Shown here piece by piece: positions 33,763-40,902 of a DNA stretch of 41,752 nucleotides (position 1 is the stretch's first letter; every line of letters begins with the position of its first letter). A program made the position numbers and the translations under genes. Location: NCBI GenBank assembly GCA_023430465.1, contig JAEZAM010000150.1, positions 1 to 41,752 of the forward strand. The letters are read 5' to 3'. The notes below the pieces were generated by a model. It was not told the origin of the DNA, did no database searches, and saw only the letters and a list, made by a program, of their open reading frames with translations. This DNA is from Bacteroidota bacterium (GTDB lineage Bacteria > Bacteroidota > Bacteroidia > Chitinophagales > Chitinophagaceae).

Positions 33763-35658
33763 CTATAAGGTTGTTTCAATTGAATAAGATGTACCGGTAG
33801 CATCACTGTTCAGGTGCAAATTACCTCCTAATTCTGTCACGCGGTTCTGCATGTTCATCAATCCATAAGAGCTGTGATGCCCTGCTGCCATATCAAATCC
33901 TTTTCCATCATCTTTAAAGTTAATTGTAAGTAATCTTCCCTGCTGGTAAAAGACGAGATGAATATTTCTTGCACCGGAATGTTTGATGGCGTTGTTCAGG
34001 AGTTCCTGCACCAGCCTGAATAGGTTAAGAGCCTGGCTGGCTGCGAGCTGCACGTTCTCCGTTACATTAAAGGTGAAATGAAAGTCGACCGTATCATGCG
34101 CTTCAGCGGCCTGGTTGATGAAGTTCAATATTTTCAACCGTAGATCCGCCAGCATGATCGCTTGCTTATTAAGTACCCACAGTGTATTTTTCAATTCCGC
34201 GGTTGATGTATCGCAAAGTTGCGCCAGTGCAGCCAGCTTTCTAGCCACTTCATCGCCCGGAAAGCCTCCGGCCCTGGACAGGCTGTCAACAGTAGTGGAA
34301 ATCAGCGTAAGCTGTGCACCCATGCTGTCATGAAGATTCCTTGATATTTCCAGGCGCTGTTGTTGTAATTCGGACTCCGCCTTCTCCTTCAAAAGCTGTT
34401 TTTCCAGCGCCATTTTCTTTTCTTTCAGGATGGATCTGGACCGTTGGATAATAAATAACAGCACGGCCATCAGAAATGCAATAGCCAGTATCAGCAACCA
34501 GTAATTTTTTTGCTTCGATGCCAATTCTGCTTTAGCAAGATGAAGCTGCGTTTGGGTGAGGGCCCGTTCCTTTTTTTCTGTCTCGTATTTTGCCTGGTAC
34601 TGCAGTACCGCTTTATTTTTCTCAGCAGTAAAAAAACTGTCTTTTAACCTCAGGTGCTCATGCAGGTACCTGGTTGCGTCCAGGTAGTTACCTGTTTCAC
34701 TTTTTAGTTGGTACGTGTAATAATATATATCCAACAACTTTTCGGGGCTGCCACTTTGCCGGGCATAATAAAGTGCGGAATCCAGATACAGGTGTGCCTT
34801 ATTGTAGCTCTTACGATGGCGTTCTATATCTACCATATTACTGAAAATAGTGGCCAGATGATATTGGTCTTCATAGTCCGTAGACTTTTGCAACGAAAGT
34901 GTAAAGTATCTCTCAGCCTCTGTGTAGTTGCCCAGCTTCTTGAACGTATTTCCCAGGTTGTTATAAGAGTAGGAACTATCGCTGGCATTGATACCATAGG
35001 GCAGAGCTTTCCGGTGTGCTTCGATGGCCCTGGCTGGCTGGTTACTGTCATCGTAGTTAATACCCAGGTTGTTATACACATACCAGTAAAGGTTTGTATT
35101 GACGGCTTGAGGATGCATTGAAAGAACTTGAAGTGCCTCCTGTGCGTAAGCAATGCCTTTGTCGTATTTGCCAAAATCATGATAAGCGAGCGACAAATTG
35201 TTAAGTGCGATCGTCTGCTTATTGTAATCCTTTGCCTGTGCAAAGTCATCCACACTTTTCAGCAGGTAAGGCAGCCCTGTTTCAAAATCATACTTTCGGG
35301 TGAGTAATTTTCCGATGGCTAAATTAGAGGATCCGGCTTCCGTGTAATTGTTCTGAGAGCGAAACAGGGATTGCGCCTTATTGTACCATTCTTCGCCCAT
35401 CGATTTATTCAACTGCTCAAAGTAACTTTCGCTGATGAGCGCGGCGGCACGGCACTGATAGAGGGGTTGATGTAGCCGGGTTGCTTTCTGAAAAAACGAT
35501 CGGGCAGCCTGGCCGGCATCATCCTTATGAAAATTTTCCTTGAATGTCTGGGTCAGTAATACAAATTCCGTGGAATCAGCTTGTGTGCCGGCAGGCATTT
35601 GAGCAAAAATGAATTTCACAAAAAACTGTAGCAGCACCGCGCATATGACTCTTTTCAT
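33763..35658 (-). CDS. TPR-containing sensor histidine kinase (HisKA_3 type)
   Basis: A 631-residue kinase. A signal-like N-terminus (MKRVICAVLLQFFVKFIFAQ) is followed by about seven TPR-like helical repeats (45-345; for example NNLSLAYHDFGKYDKGIAYA and YNNLGNTFKKLGNYTEAERY), a coiled-coil segment, one membrane span (386-405) and a NarX-type catalytic core with His443 in RNLHDSMGAQ, N box LVQELLNNAIKHSG (549-562) and GKGFDM (586-591). The TPR region should therefore face the periplasm and sense a protein or peptide. ATG at 35658 is chosen because it starts the signal; the frame is open to 35787. The regulator gene begins one base after its stop. Confidence 0.9.
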   Translation of the reverse strand: MKRVICAVLLQFFVKFIFAQMPAGTQADSTEFVLLTQTFKENFHKDDAGQAARSFFQKATRLHQPLYQCRAAALISESYFEQLNKSMGEEWYNKAQSLFRSQNNYTEAGSSNLAIGKLLTRKYDFETGLPYLLKSVDDFAQAKDYNKQTIALNNLSLAYHDFGKYDKGIAYAQEALQVLSMHPQAVNTNLYWYVYNNLGINYDDSNQPARAIEAHRKALPYGINASDSSYSYNNLGNTFKKLGNYTEAERYFTLSLQKSTDYEDQYHLATIFSNMVDIERHRKSYNKAHLYLDSALYYARQSGSPEKLLDIYYYTYQLKSETGNYLDATRYLHEHLRLKDSFFTAEKNKAVLQYQAKYETEKKERALTQTQLHLAKAELASKQKNYWLLILAIAFLMAVLLFIIQRSRSILKEKKMALEKQLLKEKAESELQQQRLEISRNLHDSMGAQLTLISTTVDSLSRAGGFPGDEVARKLAALAQLCDTSTAELKNTLWVLNKQAIMLADLRLKILNFINQAAEAHDTVDFHFTFNVTENVQLAASQALNLFRLVQELLNNAIKHSGARNIHLVFYQQGRLLTINFKDDGKGFDMAAGHHSSYGLMNMQNRVTELGGNLHLNSDATGTSYSIETTL

Positions 35659-35880
35659 AGAGTAATTTGGTAGAGAATCCAGGTAAAAATATAGATCAAA
35701 AAAACGATATCCCGGCATTGGTGCCCCGGAATAACAAAAAAATTCTAATGTGTTGTGCTTACACTGATTGCCTCCAGCGTTATTCAATCGGTTTTTGATC
35801 AGTGGAATTCTAAATTACCACTAGCCCTCTGGGGGGGAATATAAGCAGTCTCTTCGTAAGGTTTGAAGAAGGATATCCTG
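35659..35880. other. Upstream region of the TPR-kinase operon
   Basis: A TATTTTTA box (35691-35684, minus strand; one mismatch to TAnnTTTG) lies 25 bp before the kinase ATG, and a short palindrome GGCA-TTGG-TGCC (35714-35725) lies 22 bp further upstream. The palindrome shares the GGC-N6-GCC core of the two strong operators nearby, so it may be an autoregulatory site, but the match is weak. Nothing else is recognised. Confidence 0.35.
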
Positions 35881-36215
35881 CTAGGTATAGTTTTGAATAT
35901 CCAGATGCGATATTAATGATCTATGTCCGAACTGTTTGGTAACTGCTGCGACCTTTTCACGGGCTCGCTCCATGGCTTCAACTGTGATCTTGGCGGATTC
36001 TGCATAGTTGCCGATATTGATCTTCTGTCTTGACAGCGCATCCACGTTCATGCGGATAAACTCGTTTTGTTTGTCAATCCTGCGTTCAGCTCCGCCAGCC
36101 GCTTTTTACCCTCAGTTGTTGACAGGTTGGGCTTGTTTCTTTCCGCAAGCAAATTCTTCACCACCGCTCTTGCCTGTTCAATACTGCCCACAGACGCATT
36201 TTGGAGCTCAATCAT
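35881..36215 (-). pseudogene. Frameshifted small gene, product unknown
   Basis: ATG at 36215 opens a hydrophilic helical frame (MIELQNASVGSIEQARAVVK, then LLAERNKPNLSTTEGKKRLA) that shifts frame at about 36080-36085. In the -1/+2 frame it continues as RIDKQNEFIRMNVDALSRQK and NIGNYAESAKITVEAMERAR up to a stop at 35881. A single missing base restores a continuous product of about 111 residues reading ...LAELN-x-RIDKQNEF..., with coding-like composition on both sides. I do not recognise the family. It is probably a decayed gene; a sequencing error is the alternative. Confidence 0.6.
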
Positions 36216-36348
36216 AGATAAACACCCTGCTAAAATTTACCATGGTCATGGCGGGGCTAAAATTAATTGTATTCGTTCTCCTTGGCTCGATGAAGTATCT
36301 CAAATGGTATTACCGTTCTTCCAATCAATAAAGTGATTCACTTAATGG
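36216..36348. other. Short intergenic stretch
   Basis: No gene is supported. A 29-codon plus-strand frame starting at 36241 (MVMAGLKLIVFVLLGSMKY...) is hydrophobic but has no other support. Confidence 0.3.
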
Positions 36349-36924
36349 CTATCTGGGATCAATCCGGCTTTTAATTTCTAAAGGAAGGTCAAAAATGCCT
36401 TTGGTTATTTTAACCAGGTTTTTGGAGTCCATGCTGCCATCCTCTTTTTCCAATACACCTGTAAATGAGAACCTGCCTTTGATACTTGACTCGGTAATTT
36501 CATCAATAAAAATGGATCCCCCTTTTACCTGGCTGGCATCGCTCCACCAATAAGAACTATTTCCATTTTCATTTGCAGAATATTCTGCCCTTACCATGTA
36601 ACCCGAGACACCATCGTCAGGCAATATTTTATATTCACCTCTCGTAATTCTTTTGCTGGTGTCCGCCGGAGTGATATTTAATACAAGAATATTGGTGTTG
36701 AGAATATCAGATGTGGTTTGGGCCGAAATAGAAACAGAACCATCTTCTTTAATTATAATAGCCAGTATTTTACCCTGGTTGAACTGCATGGGCTTACCAT
36801 TAACAACTACCTGGAAAACTGCAGACGGCGTTTGCTGCGCAGATGCAGGATTTTGAGCGGCAGCTATAGAAGGCAAAAACAATCCTAACAGGATGGTGCT
36901 TGCTGAGAGAAACAATTTTATCAT
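36349..36924 (-). CDS. Secreted protein of unknown function
   Basis: A 191-residue exported protein with a signal peptide (MIKLFLSASTILLGLFLPSIAAAQ). The mature part is beta-rich with VNGKPMQFNQGKILAIIIKE near its start and a KGRFSFTGVLEKEDGS...VKITKGIFDLP pattern at the end, which resembles DUF6252-like lipoproteins that carry a single jelly-roll-type domain; this is a resemblance only. No lipobox Cys. It lies 49 bp after the 174-residue lipoprotein gene in the same direction and is probably the last gene of the barrel-protein operon. Confidence 0.65.
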   Translation of the reverse strand: MIKLFLSASTILLGLFLPSIAAAQNPASAQQTPSAVFQVVVNGKPMQFNQGKILAIIIKEDGSVSISAQTTSDILNTNILVLNITPADTSKRITRGEYKILPDDGVSGYMVRAEYSANENGNSSYWWSDASQVKGGSIFIDEITESSIKGRFSFTGVLEKEDGSMDSKNLVKITKGIFDLPLEIKSRIDPR

Positions 36925-36973
36925 ATACTTTTTACATTATTATTAGCTGTTCGGCTTTAACGGGTAATAACAG

Positions 36974-37498
36974 CTATTTCCGGGTAAAATAATATTCATA
37001 AAAGGTTTGATTTTTCGTGGTTCCATCTACCACCCTTGTAAACATTTCAAATTGTTTTCCATCAAGGGTATAATCAACGTAATAGGTCAATGTTTGCATC
37101 GGGCAAATGGCAGCAATCAGGATTCGCTTTTTAGCGGGATCGCATTGGTAGTACGCCCCAAATTTTTCCTGCGCCGGATCCTGGTCGCCGCAGAAATTAC
37201 TGTTGTTTACTTTTGATGGCACATAAGAATAACGAACCGGGCCGTAAAAAACAAAATGGCTGAACACATCGCTGCCTTCATTACTGTTCATGATCAGTTC
37301 TATAGAACCAAAATTGGGGTTATCGGTTTTAGACAGCTCCCTGCCGGTAGAATCGTAAACCGTTACCCGGTAATTGGCAACGGCGTATTTGCCGGCCAGC
37401 TTTTTTTCCTCACTATCCACTATATCCGAAACCTGCTTTTTGCAGGCCCAAAAAATAGCGGGCAACATTAGTAGAGTTATTAAACGAACAGTTTTCAT
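36974..37498 (-). CDS. Putative lipoprotein of unknown function
   Basis: A 174-residue protein with a lipoprotein-type signal ending LPAIFWAC-KK; Cys19 would be the lipidated residue. The Lys-Lys after Cys differs from the Ser/Asp-rich export signals of surface lipoproteins and may favour periplasmic retention. The mature part is beta-rich (YAVANYRVTVYDSTGRE, then SIELIMNSNEG) and contains two Cys residues in FCGDQDP and YQCDP that could pair. Its ATG follows the stop of the barrel-protein gene by one base, so the two are translationally coupled. No family is recognised. Confidence 0.7.
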   Translation of the reverse strand: MKTVRLITLLMLPAIFWACKKQVSDIVDSEEKKLAGKYAVANYRVTVYDSTGRELSKTDNPNFGSIELIMNSNEGSDVFSHFVFYGPVRYSYVPSKVNNSNFCGDQDPAQEKFGAYYQCDPAKKRILIAAICPMQTLTYYVDYTLDGKQFEMFTRVVDGTTKNQTFYEYYFTRK

Positions 37499-37499
37499 T

Positions 37500-38372
37500 T
37501 TACTGATTTTTTTTGTTGAAGGATACGAGCAGTACGTTGGCGGTTACCGAGTACACCATGCCTTTAGGTTGGCCGTACACGGCAGGACTGGTTTCCCATA
37601 ATGCATTGCCTAACGTGATGAATTCGTTGTGGCGTTGTTTTACATCTTCAGCCAGGTACACCCGTCGTTCCCGTACATTGGAAAGCGAAGCATCTGAATA
37701 AAATTCATCCTTCCACCCATTCAGCGCCGTTTCTTGCGCATTGATCACAGTATTATACGTTTCGGCCCGCAGGCTGATGCTTACCCTTTTTACCAGGTTA
37801 ATGTCCAGCCGGCCGCCAAAACGACCTTGAAGGTCAAGATGACTTTGAAAAATACCGGAAACACCGTCGCCATTAGCATAAGTGTCGCGTCCAAAATTGT
37901 TGTGCAGGTAAGAGTGAAGGCGGAAGTAACCAAAATCAGCCCCCACAGTCATACCGGCAAAAACTCTGCCTTTGGCAAAAGGCATCAACAGGTCGAAATA
38001 GCCGTTGTTTTTAGGCGTTTCTATTTCCATTTTGCGGATGCTGCCATTTTTGTATTGCGCTTCAAATTTCATGGGCCCATTGAGCCGCCGGGTGTAACCT
38101 ATTCGAAAAATACCGGCACTGATTTCAGCCCCAACCACCGGACCTTCAAATTGTTGCGGGATGGAAAGCTGTGTGTTAAGGCTGGAAGCAAACACCGAAT
38201 TGAACGAAGCCGCAAAGCGTTTGAGGCTTTCGTGTTTGAACGACTGGCGGGCATAGCCTCCAATCAGGTTGATGCCCATGTATTTTTTCAGGTGATTGAA
38301 CTGGGGGCTCATCACCTGGGCCTGGGAAAACAGACAGCATAACAAAGTGCATGTCGTCAGGATTCTTTTCAT
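37500..38372 (-). CDS. Putative outer-membrane beta-barrel protein
   Basis: A 290-residue exported protein with signal peptide MKRILTTCTLLCCLFSQAQ. Alternating hydrophobic residues and Gly/aromatic patterns (GINLIGGYARQSF, GAEISAGIFRIGYTRRL, GYFDLLMPFAKGRVFAGMTV, GRLDINLVKRVSISLRAET, VYSVTANVLLVSF) predict a transmembrane beta barrel of 8-12 strands. I recognise no named family. It is the first gene of a three-gene unit with the lipoprotein and the secreted protein, and its leader carries the palindrome and -10 box shared with the RCC1 operon. ATG at 38372 begins the signal peptide. Confidence 0.72.
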   Translation of the reverse strand: MKRILTTCTLLCCLFSQAQVMSPQFNHLKKYMGINLIGGYARQSFKHESLKRFAASFNSVFASSLNTQLSIPQQFEGPVVGAEISAGIFRIGYTRRLNGPMKFEAQYKNGSIRKMEIETPKNNGYFDLLMPFAKGRVFAGMTVGADFGYFRLHSYLHNNFGRDTYANGDGVSGIFQSHLDLQGRFGGRLDINLVKRVSISLRAETYNTVINAQETALNGWKDEFYSDASLSNVRERRVYLAEDVKQRHNEFITLGNALWETSPAVYGQPKGMVYSVTANVLLVSFNKKNQ

Positions 38373-38392
38373 AAGGCAGTTTAAGATTGCGC

Positions 38393-38400
38393 CAAAACTA
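38393..38400 (-). promoter_or_regulatory. -10 element (TAGTTTTG) of the barrel-protein operon
   Basis: TAGTTTTG on the minus strand ends 20 bp before the ATG at 38372, exactly as in the RCC1 operon leader. The shared sequence continues downstream as GG-GCAATC-TAAACTGC. It is 22 bp downstream of the palindrome. Confidence 0.7.
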
Positions 38401-38422
38401 ACACTTAACCTATTGTTGGCCT

Positions 38423-38440
38423 ATGGGCCGAACAGCCCAT
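38423..38440 (-). promoter_or_regulatory. Palindromic operator of the barrel-protein operon
   Basis: ATGGGC-CGAACA-GCCCAT differs from the palindrome at 33079-33096 only in two spacer bases. Both are 50 bp from the start codon and 22 bp from the -10 box, while the 22-bp segment between palindrome and -10 has diverged. That pattern indicates selection on the arms and spacing. Confidence 0.72.
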
Positions 38441-38457
38441 TTCAAGAGAAGGAGCCC

Positions 38458-38901
38458 CTAAAGCAGTCCGCTGCGCTTGGCTTTATCCACCAACTCACCT
38501 CGGGTTTGGGCCTGCAGCTTTTGATAAATGTTTTCGATGTGGCGTTTTACGGTAAATGGAGAAATAGATAATTTTTCAGCAATGCGCTTGTTGGTTAATC
38601 CGGTACTCAGGCATTCTAAAACCTCCGTTTCCCTACTTGATAGTTCGGCAACATCCACAGTGGATGGGGCCGGCGGAAGGCCAGTTCTTTTTAAGGCTTG
38701 TAACGCCTTCGCGGCGATAGTTGGCGACATAACAGCCCCGCCTTTGAGGGTATCGTCTATCGTTTCATAAATTTTTGCAGCCTTTGTCTCTTTCAAAATA
38801 TAGCTGTCGGCGCCTGCCTGTATCGCATTAAAAATCGATTCATCATTATCATAGATCGTTACCATAACGATCTTGATTTTTGGATAACGTTCCTTGATCA
38901 T
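38458..38901 (-). pseudogene. 5'-truncated NarL/LuxR-type response regulator
   Basis: 147 residues (as read from ATG at 38901) correspond to residue 69 onward of the intact regulator at 33114-33761, at roughly 70% identity by eye. The helix-turn-helix is almost unchanged (LSISPFTVKRHIENIYQKLQ is identical). The first 68 residues, including the acidic pocket and phospho-acceptor Asp, are missing, and sequence upstream of about 38905 belongs to a serine recombinase remnant. A Met falls by chance at residue 1 of the remnant, so a DNA-binding fragment could still be made, but no kinase gene remains beside it. It could act as an unregulated or competing binder, or be inert. Confidence 0.85.
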
Positions 38902-39348
38902 CCGGGTATGAATTGGAACATCTTTATTTTAAAATGAATGAAGAAAAGTTTGAGCAGGAAAAAAGACTCAAAGAACAACTCATTGAGGTGTCTAAAAAAA
39001 AAGATACGGTAGAAGAAAAGCACTATGTCTTAAATGAAATGAGTAAAGAAGCTTTTGATAAATTCTTCCCCTGCTACCAAAAAGAAAGGCAGGAAATTCT
39101 GGACCAACTTCAAAATTCGGGGCAGATCATTTCGAACCTCTCCGAAAGCATTTTAAAAACACTTCATTGTTCTACCAAACTTACTACAGTGTGGACTTCC
39201 AAAGAACTTAAAGTCGTGGAAGGACTGCAAAAACTGCTCTTCCCAGAGGGTATTTATTACAACAAGGAAAATGGCTTATTTCGAACCCCTAAGGTCAATT
39301 TTATTTTTAAGCTTATTGCAGGCCTAAAGCTGATTTCCGAGGGAAATG

Positions 39349-39388
39349 AAAAAGGGACAAACCATCTTTGTGATGATTTGTCCCTTTT
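39349..39388 (-). terminator. Terminator downstream of tRNA-Ser
   Basis: A 12-bp perfect inverted repeat AAAAGGGACAAA / TTTGTCCCTTTT encloses a smaller CATC/GATG stem with loop TTTGT. On the minus strand it follows the tRNA 3' end by 2 bp and runs into TTTTT. Being symmetrical, it could also stop plus-strand transcription through the recombinase remnant. Confidence 0.75.
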
Positions 39389-39390
39389 AG

Positions 39391-39475
39391 CGGAGAGCGA
39401 GGGATTCGAACCCCCGGACCTGTTACAGTCAACAGTTTTCAAGACTGCCGCAATCGACCACTCTGCCAGCTCTCC
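39391..39475 (-). tRNA. tRNA-Ser (anticodon UGA)
   Basis: An 85-nt class II tRNA on the minus strand. The acceptor GGAGAGC pairs with GCTCTCC, the D-arm contains TGGCAGAGTGGTCGATTGCG, and the anticodon stem GCAGT/ACTGT encloses the loop CTTGAAA with anticodon TGA (reads UCA). A long variable arm follows, as required for serine, then the T-arm GGGGGTTCGAATCCCTC. The discriminator base is G and the 3' CCA is not encoded. It lies directly next to the recombinase remnant, a typical integration site. Confidence 0.96.
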
Positions 39476-39539
39476 GCGGCAAAAATAAGTGTGCGAAACT
39501 AAACGGCAAAACTTTGAAGATAAAAATGTTATGTGCGAT

Positions 39540-39570
39540 TAATAAGTAAAAATGAAAAATGAAAAAAACA
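39540..39570. repeat. AT-rich repeat block (reverse orientation)
   Basis: AAGTAAAAATGAAAAATGAA and following A's are the reverse complement of the TTTTTAATTTTTCATTTTT type blocks at 3026-3052 and 5841-5867. Confidence 0.65.
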
Positions 39571-39608
39571 CATGCCCCTGGCATCCCGGCAGTCAGGCCA
39601 GCATCGCA

Positions 39609-39678
39609 CATCCCGATTTTCAGGTCCCTTCGATACGGCCATTCGCTTCGCTCATGCCCTACTCAGGGACCGGGCGTA
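39609..39678 (-). repeat. Dispersed intergenic element, copy B
   Basis: Read on the minus strand it runs from ACGCCCGGTCCCTGAGTAGG through TGAGCGAAGCGAATG and TATCGAAGGG to CCTGAAAATCGGGATG, matching copy A at 3064-3153 but without its central insertion. The adjoining AT-rich ATTTTTA block on the GGTCCC side is also shared. The two copies lie in opposite orientations. Confidence 0.7.
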
Positions 39679-39739
39679 TTCTTCAAGTAAAAATTAAAAT
39701 GTGGATTCGCTCTCGTTCTCTTTCTCGCTCTCAGGGAGC

Positions 39740-39816
39740 AAGATCCTGTATCCAGCATTCCAATATCCAGCAGCCAGCACCCAGCACCCCAGTACCAAAT
39801 ACCCAGTACCCAGCAT
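39740..39816. repeat. CCAGCA/CCCAGTA tandem repeat at the end of the LacI-type gene
   Basis: About nine degenerate units of CCAGCAY/CCCAGTACC type occupy the space up to the LacI-family stop codon (39817-39819), so on the minus strand the repeat begins directly at TAG. It is the reverse complement of the unit at 1-21. No gene is seen between the tRNA-Ser and this repeat (39489-39816). Confidence 0.8.
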
Positions 39817-40830
39817 CTAGCACGATCGCACCACCACCTCTCCTTCCAGCAATATTTGCCGGCTTGCAGTATCGGGAACCTCACCCCCGATCAGCTTCAG
39901 TAACAACTCCATGGCCTGTTCTGCCTGCCTGTAAGGAAATTGCTCCACCGATGCCAGGGGTCTGTCAGCCAGGTAAGTCGTAATCGGGAGATTGGCAAAA
40001 CTCACAAAATGTATATCGGTATTGATCTTCAGACCGGCCTGCTTCGCATATTGCATGGCATCCAATGCCACATAATCATTGAATGAGATCACCGCCCCGG
40101 GCGGATCAGTTAAAGAAAGCAACGACTGCATCGCAGCATGAGTGCTCTCGCGGGTCAGGTCGCTTTGTACGATATAGCTTTCGTCAATGGGAATATGATT
40201 CGCATGAAGCCCCCGCTGGTAGCCTCTCAACCTCTCCATCGATGGCAGCATTTCATCCGGACCTTTAATGAACGCGATCTTTCGCTGCCCCTGTGAAATC
40301 AAAAAACTCACTAACTCCTCTGCAGCTTTGCGCAGGTCACAGGATACGCGGTAGGCGTCGCGAAGATCCGGCACCCTGTCAAAAAACACCACAGGTATTC
40401 CTGCATTTTTTAGACGCTGAAAATGCTCAAACCGGTTGCTGTTCTTCGATAATGACACGATCAATCCGTCGACCCGATGCCGCTGCATCGTTTCCGTTAA
40501 ATGAATTTCGCGCTGCAACACATCCCGCGACTGACCTATCAATACCGTATAGTTGTTTTCAGTGGCAACATCCTCGATCGCGTTAACGGCCATGGAGAAA
40601 AACTCCTCACCGAGGTTGGGTAATATCACACCGATCGTGAATGTCTTCCCCTGCTTGAAAGATATAGCAGCCTGATTAGGTTGGTAATTAAGTGCTGTGG
40701 CCAGATCTCGGACATGCTGCTTCGTTATGGCGCCAATGCTGGGATGATCATGAAGCGCCCGCGATACTGTTGACACCGACACATTCAATCTTCGGGCTAT
40801 CTCCTTTATGGTTGCCGGCTTTCTCGTCAT
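39817..40830 (-). CDS. LacI/GalR-family transcriptional regulator
   Basis: A 337-residue repressor. The N-terminal helix-turn-helix (about 5-30, ATIKEIARRLNVSVSTVSRA) is followed by the hinge and a periplasmic-binding-protein-like sensor domain (about 60-337; FTIGVILPNLGEEFFSMAVN, VDGLIVSLSK, VVFFDRVPDL, RKIAFIKGPDEMLPSMERLR, ISFNDYVALDAMQYAKQAG). It probably responds to a sugar or a sugar metabolite; which one is not shown, and no transport or sugar-utilisation genes are adjacent. Normal family length. No palindromic LacI-type operator was found in the 70 bp upstream. The stop codon lies in the start of the CCAGCA repeat. Confidence 0.92.
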   Translation of the reverse strand: MTRKPATIKEIARRLNVSVSTVSRALHDHPSIGAITKQHVRDLATALNYQPNQAAISFKQGKTFTIGVILPNLGEEFFSMAVNAIEDVATENNYTVLIGQSRDVLQREIHLTETMQRHRVDGLIVSLSKNSNRFEHFQRLKNAGIPVVFFDRVPDLRDAYRVSCDLRKAAEELVSFLISQGQRKIAFIKGPDEMLPSMERLRGYQRGLHANHIPIDESYIVQSDLTRESTHAAMQSLLSLTDPPGAVISFNDYVALDAMQYAKQAGLKINTDIHFVSFANLPITTYLADRPLASVEQFPYRQAEQAMELLLKLIGGEVPDTASRQILLEGEVVVRSC

Positions 40831-40902
40831 TACCGGACAAAGAAATACAATAATACCCGGAACCTCATATTATTTCAGAAAATCAAACCCTTAAAAACCG
40901 CA

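Larger units (their letters stand above)
38913..39488 (+). pseudogene. C-terminal remnant of a serine recombinase
   Basis: From about 38905 the plus strand encodes the coiled-coil and C-terminal part of a large serine recombinase: LEHLYFKMNEEKFEQEKRLK, then LSESILKTLHCSTKLTTVWT and the characteristic LQKLLFPEGIYYNKENGLFR plus a TPKVNFIFKLIA ending. The resolvase catalytic domain and zinc ribbon are absent. After about 39340 the frame crosses a hairpin and then reads the antisense of a tRNA-Ser gene (39391-39475), so the last 45 or so residues are not genuine. ATG at 38934 could start a fragment. It is a relic of an integrated mobile element ending at the tRNA gene. Confidence 0.75.

Noticed and set aside
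33114..33806. Longer start for the response regulator at 33806
   Set aside because: It would add 15 residues without family similarity and overlap the kinase gene; ATG at 33761 begins the canonical receiver domain one base after the kinase stop.
35888..35895. Plus-strand TAGTTTTG box
   Set aside because: It matches TAnnTTTG but faces no plus-strand gene and lies at the end of the frameshifted minus-strand gene.
36241..36330. 29-codon hydrophobic plus-strand frame
   Set aside because: Too short, isolated, and with no start context or neighbours to support it.
36930..36972. Inverted repeat AGCTGTT...AACAGCT before the 191-residue gene
   Set aside because: Short arms with a long loop and no T run; it differs from the operator palindromes and no conservation is visible.
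39391..39488. C-terminal extension of the recombinase frame (ESEGFEPPDLLQ... segment)
   Set aside because: This is the antisense translation of the tRNA-Ser gene, a well-known artefact, and not part of a real protein.
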